From contig NZ_AEPB01000039.1 of NCBI RefSeq assembly GCF_000189395.1, forward strand, positions 1 through 64,000: a stretch of DNA of 64,000 bases. Reading direction: 5' to 3'. The notes under the pieces were generated by a model. The model saw only the letters and a program-made list of their open reading frames with translations, made no database searches and was not told where the DNA came from. This document shows, piece after piece, positions 16,691 to 23,809 of this stretch. The translations under genes were made by a program, and so were the position numbers. Within the stretch, counting starts at the first letter, position 1. The number at the start of each line of letters is the position of its first letter. Source of the stretch: Planococcus donghaensis MPA1U2. Its GTDB lineage: Bacteria; Bacillota; Bacilli; Bacillales_A; Planococcaceae.

Positions 16691-18520
16691 ATGAAATTTA
16701 AAACGAAAACATACGTGTTAGAAAAAGAAATAGCGTTGGACCGAAAAACCGCTTGGCAATTGTTAGCGGATAATAACCGAATGAACTTGTATATCGGGTT
16801 GTTCCCCGTAACGTTCAGCCCGACAAAGCAAGACGGAACGGAAATCTTTTACCGAGAAGCTTATGCGAAAGCGTTGGGACTGGTGCCAATCATGTGGCAA
16901 GAGTTTCCGTTTCAGTGGCAGAAATACGACAGCTACACTGTTGAACGCCGATATTTATCCGGACCACTCAAACAATACAGCATGCAAGCCGAACTGTTCG
17001 ACACAGCAGACAACGGCACGCGAATCAAATTAACGGCTCGTTTTTTGCCGCTCAATCCGATTGGCTACGCAGGCGTGTTGATTAGCGGAATTCCTGCCGT
17101 GAAGAAAATGATGACCTACTTGAATGATTATTTGCAGTCTGGAGCGAATAAAATATCCGAAGCGCCGCAAAAACCGAGTAAGGGCAAAATCAATTTGCCT
17201 GAACTCGACCGGATGTCAGCGTTACTGGCGAAGTCGCCGGTTGACGAGAAGTTTGTCGAGTTGTTGCATCGCTATTTAGCCGAGCGTGACGACCGAGACG
17301 TCGCGCAAATCGAACCTGTCGAATTAGCCCATCATTGGGGAGCCGATTTGGACGAAACCTTACGCGTTTTGCTGTATGCCACAAAAGCAGGCATGTTAAA
17401 TCTGAGTTGGAATGTTATTTGTCCAAATTGCCGTGTCTCAAAAGTCGAACACAATTCGTTAGCTCAATTAGAAGAGCAGTTCCACTGTGACTTGTGCGGC
17501 GTGAATTACGATGCGGATTTTGATCAGTTTGTGGAATTGAACTTCTCAGTTCATGAAGCGGTCCGAACAGCTTACGCAGAAGTGTATTGCATCGGTGGCC
17601 CAACGATCACGCCACATGTCCAAGCCCAACAAATTATCGAGTCGGGAGAGTCTAAGCGCTTTATGATTCCCCAAAGCGAAAAAGCATTGCGCTTTCGTGT
17701 GATTCAAGCAAACGACCGAGTAGTGGTAGACACTGGCGTGGAATCAAACGAGCTTGTTTACTCTGATTTGGGCTGGTCGCACGATTCGGTGTCGGGAGCA
17801 AGTGACGTTGTGGTCACAAACTCCAGCAGCGCAGACATTGTCGTGGCGTTAGAAAACGCAAACTGGACTGCACAAACCGTAACCGCCGCCAAAGTGACAG
17901 CGATGCAAGAGTTTCGTGATTTGTTTTCTTCAGAAGTATTGTCACCTGGACAAAAAATCGATATTGGCCACGTGACGATTTTGTTTACGGATTTAAAAGG
18001 GTCGACGATGTTGTATGAAACTGTCGGCGACTCGAGTGCTTACGGACAAGTACGCAACCATTTTGAATTTTTAACTGGGCACATTGCCGGAAATTCTGGC
18101 AGTATCGTTAAAACAATTGGTGACGCGGTCATGGCCGTGTTCCACAAACCCGAAGATGCACTGCGAGCAGCACTCGCCATTCAAGAAAACTTAGCCGCGT
18201 TTAATCAAACCGCAAAAGAAGACATTGTGTTGCGACTTGGTTTGTATAGCGGAGCGGCGATTGCGGTAAATTCCAACGACCGACTCGATTATTTCGGACG
18301 CACCGTGAACATCGCCGCGCGCATTCAAGGACAAGGCGAAGGCGGCGACATTGTAATTAGTCGTGATGTGTTGGATCAACCTTTGTCAGCGAGCTTACTG
18401 ACAGGTGCCGATTTAGAGTTAGAAGAATTTTCGGCTGTGTTAAAAGGAATTGACGGAGCGGTGGACTTGGTACGCGTGCGACTGAGAGAAGGTTTGGTTG
18501 TTGAAGAGCAGGTTGGGTAA
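16691..18520 (+). CDS. class III nucleotide cyclase with SRPBCC and DUF5939-like domains
   Basis: 609 residues. The N-terminal third looks like an SRPBCC (polyketide cyclase/START-like) domain, the middle contains a zinc ribbon (CPNC ... CDLC) in a DUF5939-like region, and the C-terminal part (about 425-595) is a class III adenylate/guanylate cyclase. Metal aspartates are in LFTDLKGS and IGDAVMAVF; VKTIGD supplies Lys and LDYFGRTVNIAARI supplies Asp, Asn and Arg, which suggests ATP as substrate and an active enzyme. ATG 16691 follows TAGGAGTG; the ORF extends 10 codons upstream without support. Third gene of the HD-GYP operon. Cyclic AMP made this way is uncommon in Bacillales. Confidence 0.85.
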   Translation: MKFKTKTYVLEKEIALDRKTAWQLLADNNRMNLYIGLFPVTFSPTKQDGTEIFYREAYAKALGLVPIMWQEFPFQWQKYDSYTVERRYLSGPLKQYSMQAELFDTADNGTRIKLTARFLPLNPIGYAGVLISGIPAVKKMMTYLNDYLQSGANKISEAPQKPSKGKINLPELDRMSALLAKSPVDEKFVELLHRYLAERDDRDVAQIEPVELAHHWGADLDETLRVLLYATKAGMLNLSWNVICPNCRVSKVEHNSLAQLEEQFHCDLCGVNYDADFDQFVELNFSVHEAVRTAYAEVYCIGGPTITPHVQAQQIIESGESKRFMIPQSEKALRFRVIQANDRVVVDTGVESNELVYSDLGWSHDSVSGASDVVVTNSSSADIVVALENANWTAQTVTAAKVTAMQEFRDLFSSEVLSPGQKIDIGHVTILFTDLKGSTMLYETVGDSSAYGQVRNHFEFLTGHIAGNSGSIVKTIGDAVMAVFHKPEDALRAALAIQENLAAFNQTAKEDIVLRLGLYSGAAIAVNSNDRLDYFGRTVNIAARIQGQGEGGDIVISRDVLDQPLSASLLTGADLELEEFSAVLKGIDGAVDLVRVRLREGLVVEEQVG

Positions 18521-18550
18521 TTGAAAACTCTATAAAAATTGATTGTTAAT

Positions 18551-18588
18551 AAATGCCTCGTAAGATATCTTTATCTTACAAGGCATTT
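18551..18588 (+). terminator. terminator after the cyclase gene
   Basis: Long stem AAATGCCTCGTAAGATA/TATCTTACAAGGCATTT with one mismatch. The T-run is poor, so termination may be partial and fliW could be read through. Confidence 0.65.
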
Positions 18589-18611
18589 AGTTGTTACGGA
18601 GGGAGTCGGAC

Positions 18612-19067
18612 ATGAAAATTCAAACAGAACAATTCGGAGAAATCGAACTAGCAGAAGATCGCGTCCTTACGTTTGATAAAGGAATTCCAGGATTTGAAGA
18701 AGTTAAAGACTATGTATTAATCCCGGCAGACGCAGAAGGCGAGTCGCCATTCTTTTTCTTGCAGTCGGTAGAACACGTGGAAGTGAGCTTTTTCTTAGTC
18801 GATCCGTTTACGTTTTTCAAAGACTATGACATTAAACTAGAAGAGCAAATGGTGGAGCGGTTGCAACTAGAAGAGCCGACGGATGCCATCGTCTTAACAA
18901 CCGTTACTGTCAAAGGCGACATTAACAACGCAACAACCAACTTAAAAGCACCACTAGTCATAAACAATAAAAAACAACAAGGCATGCAAATCGTGTTGAA
19001 CAATAAAGACTACCAAATCAAGCAGGCGTTATTTCAAGTCGACAACACCGCTGCAAGGCAGGTGTAA
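18612..19067 (+). CDS. fliW: flagellar assembly factor FliW
   Basis: 151 residues, full length. FliW binds flagellin (Hag) or CsrA in a partner switch: when Hag is secreted, free FliW sequesters CsrA and lets hag be translated. Family features are visible: FGEIELAEDRVLTFDKGIPGFE and PTDAIVLTTVTV with the conserved C-terminal APLVINN. ATG 18612 follows CGGAGGGAG; the TTG at 18591 is inside the leader. It is 3 bp upstream of csrA, and hag follows, so all three partners of the switch are adjacent. In B. subtilis fliW-csrA follow flgL instead. Confidence 0.95.
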   Translation: MKIQTEQFGEIELAEDRVLTFDKGIPGFEEVKDYVLIPADAEGESPFFFLQSVEHVEVSFFLVDPFTFFKDYDIKLEEQMVERLQLEEPTDAIVLTTVTVKGDINNATTNLKAPLVINNKKQQGMQIVLNNKDYQIKQALFQVDNTAARQV

Positions 19068-19070
19068 ACG

Positions 19071-19295
19071 ATGTTAGTACTCGGACGCAAAAAAGGCGAA
19101 ACCATCGTCATCAACGACGACATTGAAATCACGGTAACTTCGATCGAAGGCGACATGGTACGCCTCGGCATCAACGCGCCAAAGCAAATCACCATCCACC
19201 GAAAAGAAGTGTACTTAGAAATTCAAGAAGAAAACAAACAAGCAACGTCAAATGTTATTAATTTGAGTGATTTTTTGAGTATGCGGAAGAAATAG
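19071..19295 (+). CDS. csrA: translational repressor CsrA
   Basis: 74 residues with the CsrA signature [22 protein letters not shown] and [16 protein letters not shown]. It binds GGA motifs in mRNA leaders; in Bacillus its main target is the hag leader, where it blocks the ribosome site. It directly follows fliW, its antagonist. Confidence 0.97.
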   Translation: MLVLGRKKGETIVINDDIEITVTSIEGDMVRLGINAPKQITIHRKEVYLEIQEENKQATSNVINLSDFLSMRKK

Positions 19296-19301
19296 CACGA
19301 G

Positions 19302-19327
19302 AGCCTGCAGAATTTGCAGGCTTTTTT
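19302..19327 (+). terminator. terminator after csrA
   Basis: Stem AGCCTGCA/TGCAGGCT with a 4-nt loop and a TTTTTT tail. Confidence 0.88.
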
Positions 19328-19367
19328 ATGTAAATAAAAATAAATAAGAAATATTTTCAAAAAACAC

Positions 19368-19394
19368 TAAACATTTAACAAAGCCCTCCGATAA
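19368..19394 (+). promoter_or_regulatory. sigma-D promoter of hag
   Basis: TAAA (19368-19371), exactly 15 nt, TCCGATAA (19387-19394). This is the flagellar sigma-D class (TAAA-N15-GCCGATAT), 76 bp before the hag start. Confidence 0.9.
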
Positions 19395-19410
19395 TAACTA
19401 CTGTAAGGCA

Positions 19411-19470
19411 GTGCAAAAGGATTTGGACGCTTACAAAAAACAAAAAAACATTACACGGAGGTAATACGCA
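19411..19470 (+). promoter_or_regulatory. hag leader with two candidate CsrA sites
   Basis: AAAAGGATTTGG (GGA at 19419-19421) and ACACGGAGG (19453-19461, the ribosome site) are two GGA motifs spaced as in the B. subtilis hag leader, where a CsrA dimer bridges an upstream site and the Shine-Dalgarno. The role here is inferred from that arrangement and from csrA next door. Confidence 0.7.
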
Positions 19471-21222
19471 ATGATTATCAATCACAATATCGCAGCACTT
19501 AACACACACAGACAAATGGGCTCGGCGCAAAGCGCGCAAATGGACAGCATGGAGAAATTGTCTTCAGGACTTCGCATCAACAGCGCGAAAGATGATGCAG
19601 CGGGTCTTACAATTTCTGAGAAAATGCGTGGACAGATTCGTGGATTAGAACAAGGTTCTCGTAATGCGCAAGATGGTATTTCTTTGATTCAAACGGCAGA
19701 AGGTACTTTAAGTGTTACTCAAGATATTCTTCAGCGTATGCGTGAATTAAGCGTTCAATCAGCTAACGATACTAACACTGCTGACGATCGTGCTGAGATT
19801 CAAAAAGAAATTAGCCAGTTAACTGAAGAGGTTGATAGAATAGCGAATACTACTGAATTTAACTCTAAAAAGTTACTTACAGGAGAAATTGGTACGAAAA
19901 CAAATGATTCTCAGAACATCACTGGACTGTCAATGAGTTCTTCGACTCAGGCAGGAACGTTAACTTTTATTAATTCCAATGCCACTTTAGCCACTAAAGC
20001 TAGTGTTACATTGACTGCTACAGCTGGTGTTAATACGGTAGATAAGTCCGATTCTTTAACTATTATTGCTAACGGAAAAACTTATAATGTTGGCACTACA
20101 GCAGGTCAAACTTATGACGATTTAGCTAAGAAAATTACAAGCACTGTAGATGGGGCCACTGCAACGTGGGATTCTACAGCTGGAACATTTAAATTCGAGT
20201 CAAATGATGCAAACGCTGATCAAAGCATTTCTGTTGCTGAAACAACTTTAGGTGCTTTAGATGGCACAAAAGACTTTACAACTGCTGCAACAGATACTGG
20301 AAGTAATGCATCTGGACTAGATGCTGCTAACACTACATTCTCTTACGAAGGTAATAAAGTAACGGTAACTGGCGGTTCTGCAGGATTTGAAGGATTAACC
20401 TTCAATTTGAAAGCAGATGTGGGTAGTACAACTACGGCTACTGTTATTGGTAGTACGATTGATGTCAGTGATCAGTTAACTATGCAAATTGGTTCGAATG
20501 AAGGTCAATCAATCAGTATTAACATTAACGCTATGGATGCTAGTAACCTCGGGGTTGCGGATATAGATGTGACTACTCATGAAGGAGCTTCATCTGCAAT
20601 AACTAGTATTGATGCTGCTATCAAATCTGTATCTTCTGAACGATCTAAACTAGGTGCAGTCCAAAATCGTCTTGAACATTCAATTAACAACTTGAACACC
20701 TCAGCTGAAAACCTAACAGCTGCGGAATCACGTATCCGCGACGTTGATTATGCCGAAGCCGCGTAAGCGAGTGGAGGTACAGTCGTCCTGATTGGTAACG
20801 ATCAGAGATTACAACCGGGTGAATTGCTGGAAAGCCCTTAAGCTTTTATTGCCACAACGTAGTTGGAAACGACAAGCGTGACGGCCCTGAAAAAATAAAA
20901 GATTGGGCAATCAGCAGCCAAGCTCCTGTCTCGAAAGAGTGGAGAAGGTTCAACGACTAGGATAAACCATCTAAGGCGCAAGCTATGGTGATGAAATCCG
21001 TAGGTGAGACAGTATACATCAGTGCTGTGGATCCGAAGTGCCCGGCCCCTACTAACACTAGAGGGTGAAGATATAGTCTAGTCATTTATGAAAGTAAATG
21101 TTCGCACGATGGCGAAAGAAATGATGGAACAAACAAAGAACTCGATTCTTGCACAAGCATCACAAGCAATGCTAGCTCAAGCAAATCAGGCTCCTCAGCA
21201 AGTATTACAATTACTACGTTAA
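19471..21222 (+). CDS. hag: flagellin, gene split by a group I intron
   Basis: The coding sequence is join(19471..20748, 21109..21222). Exon 1 gives 426 residues: the conserved N-terminal D0/D1 (MIINHNIAALNTHRQMG ... KLSSGLRINSAKDDAAGL), a large Thr/Ala/Ser-rich variable D2/D3 region (about 140-350), and the start of the C-terminal D1/D0 ending SRIRDVD. Exon 2 gives the last 37 residues from MAKEMMEQTKNSIL to QVLQLLR. Joined, they rebuild the canonical DVDMAKEMM flagellin C terminus, 463 residues in all. Without splicing the frame runs into the intron, adds YAEAA and stops at 20764. Transcribed from a sigma-D promoter and controlled by CsrA. Confidence 0.96.
20749..21108 (+). mobile_element. 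group I intron in hag (360 nt, no ORF)
   Basis: Group I core landmarks appear in order: P1 with exon end GTTGAT and intron TATGCC opposite GGTACA-GTCGTC (20776-20787), giving the U-G pair at the 5' splice site (T20748, G20782); a CGC-GUAA-GCG hairpin (20760-20769) inside P1; the P4/P6 block GGGTGAATTGCTGGAAAGCCC split at 20817-20837; AAGGTTCAACGACTA (20945-20959) and AAGATATAGTC (21068-21078), whose GACTA and TAGTC form P7; and a terminal G (21108). The insertion point splits a codon boundary (GAT|ATG). It probably belongs to subgroup IA. It carries no endonuclease gene. Confidence 0.95.
21109..21222 (+). CDS. hag: hag exon 2 (flagellin C-terminal D0)
   Basis: 38 codons including the stop, in frame with exon 1 only after removal of the intron. 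It encodes the amphipathic C-terminal D0 helix that forms the filament core and is the binding region for the chaperone FliS in known flagellins. There is an ATG at its first codon but no ribosome site, so it is not a separate gene. Confidence 0.95.
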   Translation: MAKEMMEQTKNSILAQASQAMLAQANQAPQQVLQLLR

Positions 21223-21235
21223 TTTTAAGAAATCT

Positions 21236-21263
21236 AGGAGCCTGAGTTTAGGCTCCTTTTTCT
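21236..21263 (+). terminator. terminator after hag
   Basis: Stem AGGAGCC/GGCTCCT with an 8-nt loop and TTTTTCT tail. Confidence 0.88.
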
Positions 21264-21279
21264 ATAAGGAGGCGAGTCT

Positions 21280-21456
21280 GTGGATATCGCGGCGTTATCA
21301 ATGGCACTTAGTCAGGCAAGCGTGAAAACAGAAGCCAATGTATCGATTATGAAAAAGACAATCGACCAAGCGGAAACGAATGGCAACGATGTTGTAAAGA
21401 TGTTAGAACAGTCTGTACAGCCTCATATTGGTGGGAAATTCGACATTAGAGCATAA
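21280..21456 (+). CDS. yjfB: putative motility protein, YjfB family
   Basis: 58 residues from GTG 21280, preceded by AAGGAGGCGAG. The sequence VDIAALSMALSQASVKTEANVSIMKK...AETNGNDVVKMLEQSVQPHIGGKFDIRA matches the small YjfB-like family of putative motility proteins found near flagellin genes in Bacillales. No membrane segment or signal. It lies between hag exon 2 and the endonuclease gene. Function unknown. Confidence 0.85.
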   Translation: MDIAALSMALSQASVKTEANVSIMKKTIDQAETNGNDVVKMLEQSVQPHIGGKFDIRA

Positions 21457-21498
21457 AAATAGAAGCGACTCCTTTGTTAGGAATCGCTTCTATTTTTA
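21455..21498. terminator. bidirectional terminator
   Basis: Stem AAAAATAGAAGCGA/TCGCTTCTATTTTT shared by the convergent yjfB and endonuclease genes. Confidence 0.92.
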
Positions 21499-21499
21499 T

Positions 21500-22384
21500 C
21501 TACATATTTAATTTGAAACACAACGTAGTTAACTGACTAATATTTAAACCAGATTGATTTCTTAAGCGCATTAGATTTTCTTTAAACCTATTTTCTATTT
21601 GTATTTGATAAGGTTTTGTTATGGCTTTGGAATTTAGCAATGTCTTGGTTTGCTGAAAGAAATGGATATGGTTGTCACTTAAAGACAATAATAGAGTTAG
21701 CTTTTTATACTGTTCATTTATTTCTAACGTAGGTTTATTGATTTGGATGTCACTAGGCAAATAGATTGTTGTTCGGTTAGCAATTTTCTTTACATCAGAG
21801 GAGAGTCTTCTTTTACGGTTCATCGATTCATGGATATATGGATCTACCAACTTCAAAAAGTACATAATCTGATACTGGTCGTACAGAAGAAGTCGGTTTT
21901 GAGCATCGATAGAAAAATGAAGACCATATCTTTTATTGAGAAATTCAATTAGAAAGTGGTTTTCAGCTAAGGAAAAACTATCAGTAGACAAAATGATTTT
22001 TCTTGGAATGCCATTTTGGATTTTTAAGTGTCCATCGTCTTGATACCACCATGCCAAAGTCTTATCAGTAAAATGATTTTCAATATATGAGAAGGGCAAT
22101 GCTTTTTTAGAGTGCGGATACCATGTTTCATATAACTCGCAAAGCTCATCTGAAGTCCGTGACTGAACAATATAGCTTTCTGTGAAACCAGCGATTGTAC
22201 GTGCATCAATAATTTTTATGTATTTAGGTGGATTTAGAGATATAAAGGGTGAAAGTTGTTCAAAGCAAAATAGACTCCATCCAGTATCTTTTTTGGAATG
22301 AGTAAATTGGAAACGAGGTTTTCTATGAAGCTGTTTGGTTAAGCAACCATCTCCTAGTAATTTTCCGCATAGCATATCATGCAT
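21500..22384 (-). CDS. free-standing LAGLIDADG homing endonuclease
   Basis: 294 residues with two LAGLIDADG motifs: CGKLLGDGC (about residues 6-14) and LAWWYQDDGH (about 110-119), each with its metal-binding Asp. Two motifs in one chain indicate a monomeric enzyme, which would cut a long asymmetric site. The remainder (KIILSTDSFSLAENHFLIEFLNKRYG, IHFFQQTKTLL) fits the family of intron-associated endonucleases. ATG 22384 has GAGAGGAG upstream. It is not inside the intron: it lies 392 bp beyond it, on the opposite strand, past yjfB. Its natural target may be the intronless hag junction, but this is inferred. Confidence 0.92.
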   Translation of the reverse strand: MHDMLCGKLLGDGCLTKQLHRKPRFQFTHSKKDTGWSLFCFEQLSPFISLNPPKYIKIIDARTIAGFTESYIVQSRTSDELCELYETWYPHSKKALPFSYIENHFTDKTLAWWYQDDGHLKIQNGIPRKIILSTDSFSLAENHFLIEFLNKRYGLHFSIDAQNRLLLYDQYQIMYFLKLVDPYIHESMNRKRRLSSDVKKIANRTTIYLPSDIQINKPTLEINEQYKKLTLLLSLSDNHIHFFQQTKTLLNSKAITKPYQIQIENRFKENLMRLRNQSGLNISQLTTLCFKLNM

Positions 22385-22581
22385 AACAAAACTCCTCTCT
22401 CAAAGGAACTGTTGTTCTTATTTAAATATACATAGACATGATCTTTAATGTCTAATCTTATACACAATATTCTGTTTTGGAATAAAAGATTATTTCTCTT
22501 TCCCACAATTATCCTATTCTTTTTTCACGCATTATCTTGTAAACTAAACAAGATTACTCTAACAAAGGGTGTGAGAACCGA

Positions 22582-23319
22582 TTGACCAGTCCAATTTCTT
22601 CTAATTTCCTTTTATATAATACAATCGCCTCGATGGCAAAAGCGATGCCGGAATTAACCCAAAGCGACAGCAACAGCAGTTCTATCGGCAGTTCGACAAG
22701 TCCGAGTACATTTTTTGCTATGCTCATGAATGCTATGATGGAAAGCATCGAAGAAAACAATTCCACGGCTTCTCAAACAGGAGCGCAAGTTTCATTACCA
22801 ACTTTAACAACGCCTTTAACCGCTCCACTAACAAACTCATATAATCCGGCAATTTCAATACCGCCACTCAACACAAAAGAAGTTCCCACAGCTGCGACGG
22901 ATACAAGCGACTTGAAATTCAAACCTACGCAATTTATCAAGTTGGACAACACATTAGAAGGCAAATTAAGTGGGACGGCAGCTCACTTTATCAATGCCGG
23001 AAAAAAATACGATTTAGATCCGAATTTATTGTCAGCCATTGCGATTCACGAAACTGGTAATGGTTCATCGCGTGCCGCACAGGACAAAAACAATGTCGCT
23101 GGTATGATGGGCAAGAACGGCTTACGAAGTTACGCATCTGTAGAAGACAGCATTTTCGATATGGCGCGTAATCTACGTCAAAATTACTTAAATCAAGGTA
23201 AAGACACCATCGCTAAAATCGGAGCGAAATACGCCCCAGTTGGAGCAGCGAACGATCCAACTGGGTTGAATAACCACTGGACTAATGGCGTCAGCAACCA
23301 ATATTCTAAACTGACATAA
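22582..23319 (+). CDS. flagellar peptidoglycan hydrolase, glucosaminidase-like
   Basis: 245 residues. The C-terminal half (about 120-245) is a lysozyme/glucosaminidase domain: AAHFINAGKKYDLDPNLLSAIAIHETGNG with the catalytic Glu in HETG, NNVAGMMG, YASVEDSIFDMARNL and KYAPVGAANDPTGLNNHW. The N-terminal part is low-complexity Ser/Thr-rich with FFAMLMNAMMESI, which recalls the rod-binding segment of FlgJ. There is no Sec signal peptide, so export by the flagellar apparatus is possible. TTG 22582 follows AAAGGGTGTG. Likely opens the cell wall for the rod or filament. Confidence 0.82.
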   Translation: MTSPISSNFLLYNTIASMAKAMPELTQSDSNSSSIGSSTSPSTFFAMLMNAMMESIEENNSTASQTGAQVSLPTLTTPLTAPLTNSYNPAISIPPLNTKEVPTAATDTSDLKFKPTQFIKLDNTLEGKLSGTAAHFINAGKKYDLDPNLLSAIAIHETGNGSSRAAQDKNNVAGMMGKNGLRSYASVEDSIFDMARNLRQNYLNQGKDTIAKIGAKYAPVGAANDPTGLNNHWTNGVSNQYSKLT

Positions 23320-23358
23320 AATAAGGCTAGGTTTTCACAAACCTGTCTTATTTTTTTT
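23318..23358 (+). terminator. terminator after the hydrolase gene
   Basis: Stem AAAATAAGGCTAGGTTT/AAACCTGTCTTATTTT with one mismatched position and a long T-run. Confidence 0.85.
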
Positions 23359-23368
23359 GCTTTTTTGC

Positions 23369-23395
23369 TAAAAAAATCGGTTTTTCTGCCGATAA
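23369..23395 (+). promoter_or_regulatory. sigma-D promoter of flaG-fliD-fliT-fliS
   Basis: TAAA (23369-23372), exactly 15 nt, GCCGATAA (23388-23395), 52 bp before flaG. Confidence 0.92.
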
Positions 23396-23446
23396 CTACT
23401 ATATAGAACCCTTTAGTCAACCTGAAGGACAAGGAGTGTAACCCAC

Positions 23447-23791
23447 ATGGAAGTAACAAAACTACCTGCTATCGAATTCCCGAGAGTTAGCGAACCAAAT
23501 CCAATAGGCGCTAAACAACCAATTGCTGCAGAAGAACAGCAAAATAAAGAGTTTGATAAACCAATTACGAAAGAAGCGCTTACCGATAAAGTCGATAGCA
23601 TGAACAAATTCTTAGAGTCAACTACAACAAATGTGAAATTTCAGTTTCACGAAGAGATGAATGTTTATTATGTGCAAGTCGTAAATTCGTTAACAGAAGA
23701 AATTTTACGAGAAATTCCAAATAAAAAATTTTTAGATATGTACGCTTCGATGGCTGATTTGGCAGGCCTGATGGTGGATGAGAAATTATAA
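23447..23791 (+). CDS. flaG: FlaG family flagellar protein
   Basis: 114 residues with a disordered N terminus and the FlaG domain at the C terminus (VKFQFHEEMNVYYVQVVNSLTEEILREIPNKKFLDMYASMADLAGL). FlaG proteins (YvyC in B. subtilis) affect filament length. First gene of a sigma-D operon, directly before fliD as in many bacteria. Confidence 0.92.
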   Translation: MEVTKLPAIEFPRVSEPNPIGAKQPIAAEEQQNKEFDKPITKEALTDKVDSMNKFLESTTTNVKFQFHEEMNVYYVQVVNSLTEEILREIPNKKFLDMYASMADLAGLMVDEKL

Positions 23792-23809
23792 GATTGGAGT
23801 GAATTATGT

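Noticed and set aside
20749-20766. YAEAA as a genuine flagellin C terminus
   Set aside because: The true conserved end lies 360 nt downstream in frame after splicing, and a flagellin lacking the C-terminal D0 could not polymerise; resemblance to DVDYAEAV of FlgL is probably chance.
20749-21108. Group II intron or IS insertion in hag
   Set aside because: No reverse transcriptase, no domain V motif, no terminal inverted repeats or target duplication; the P4-P6 and P7 blocks are those of group I.
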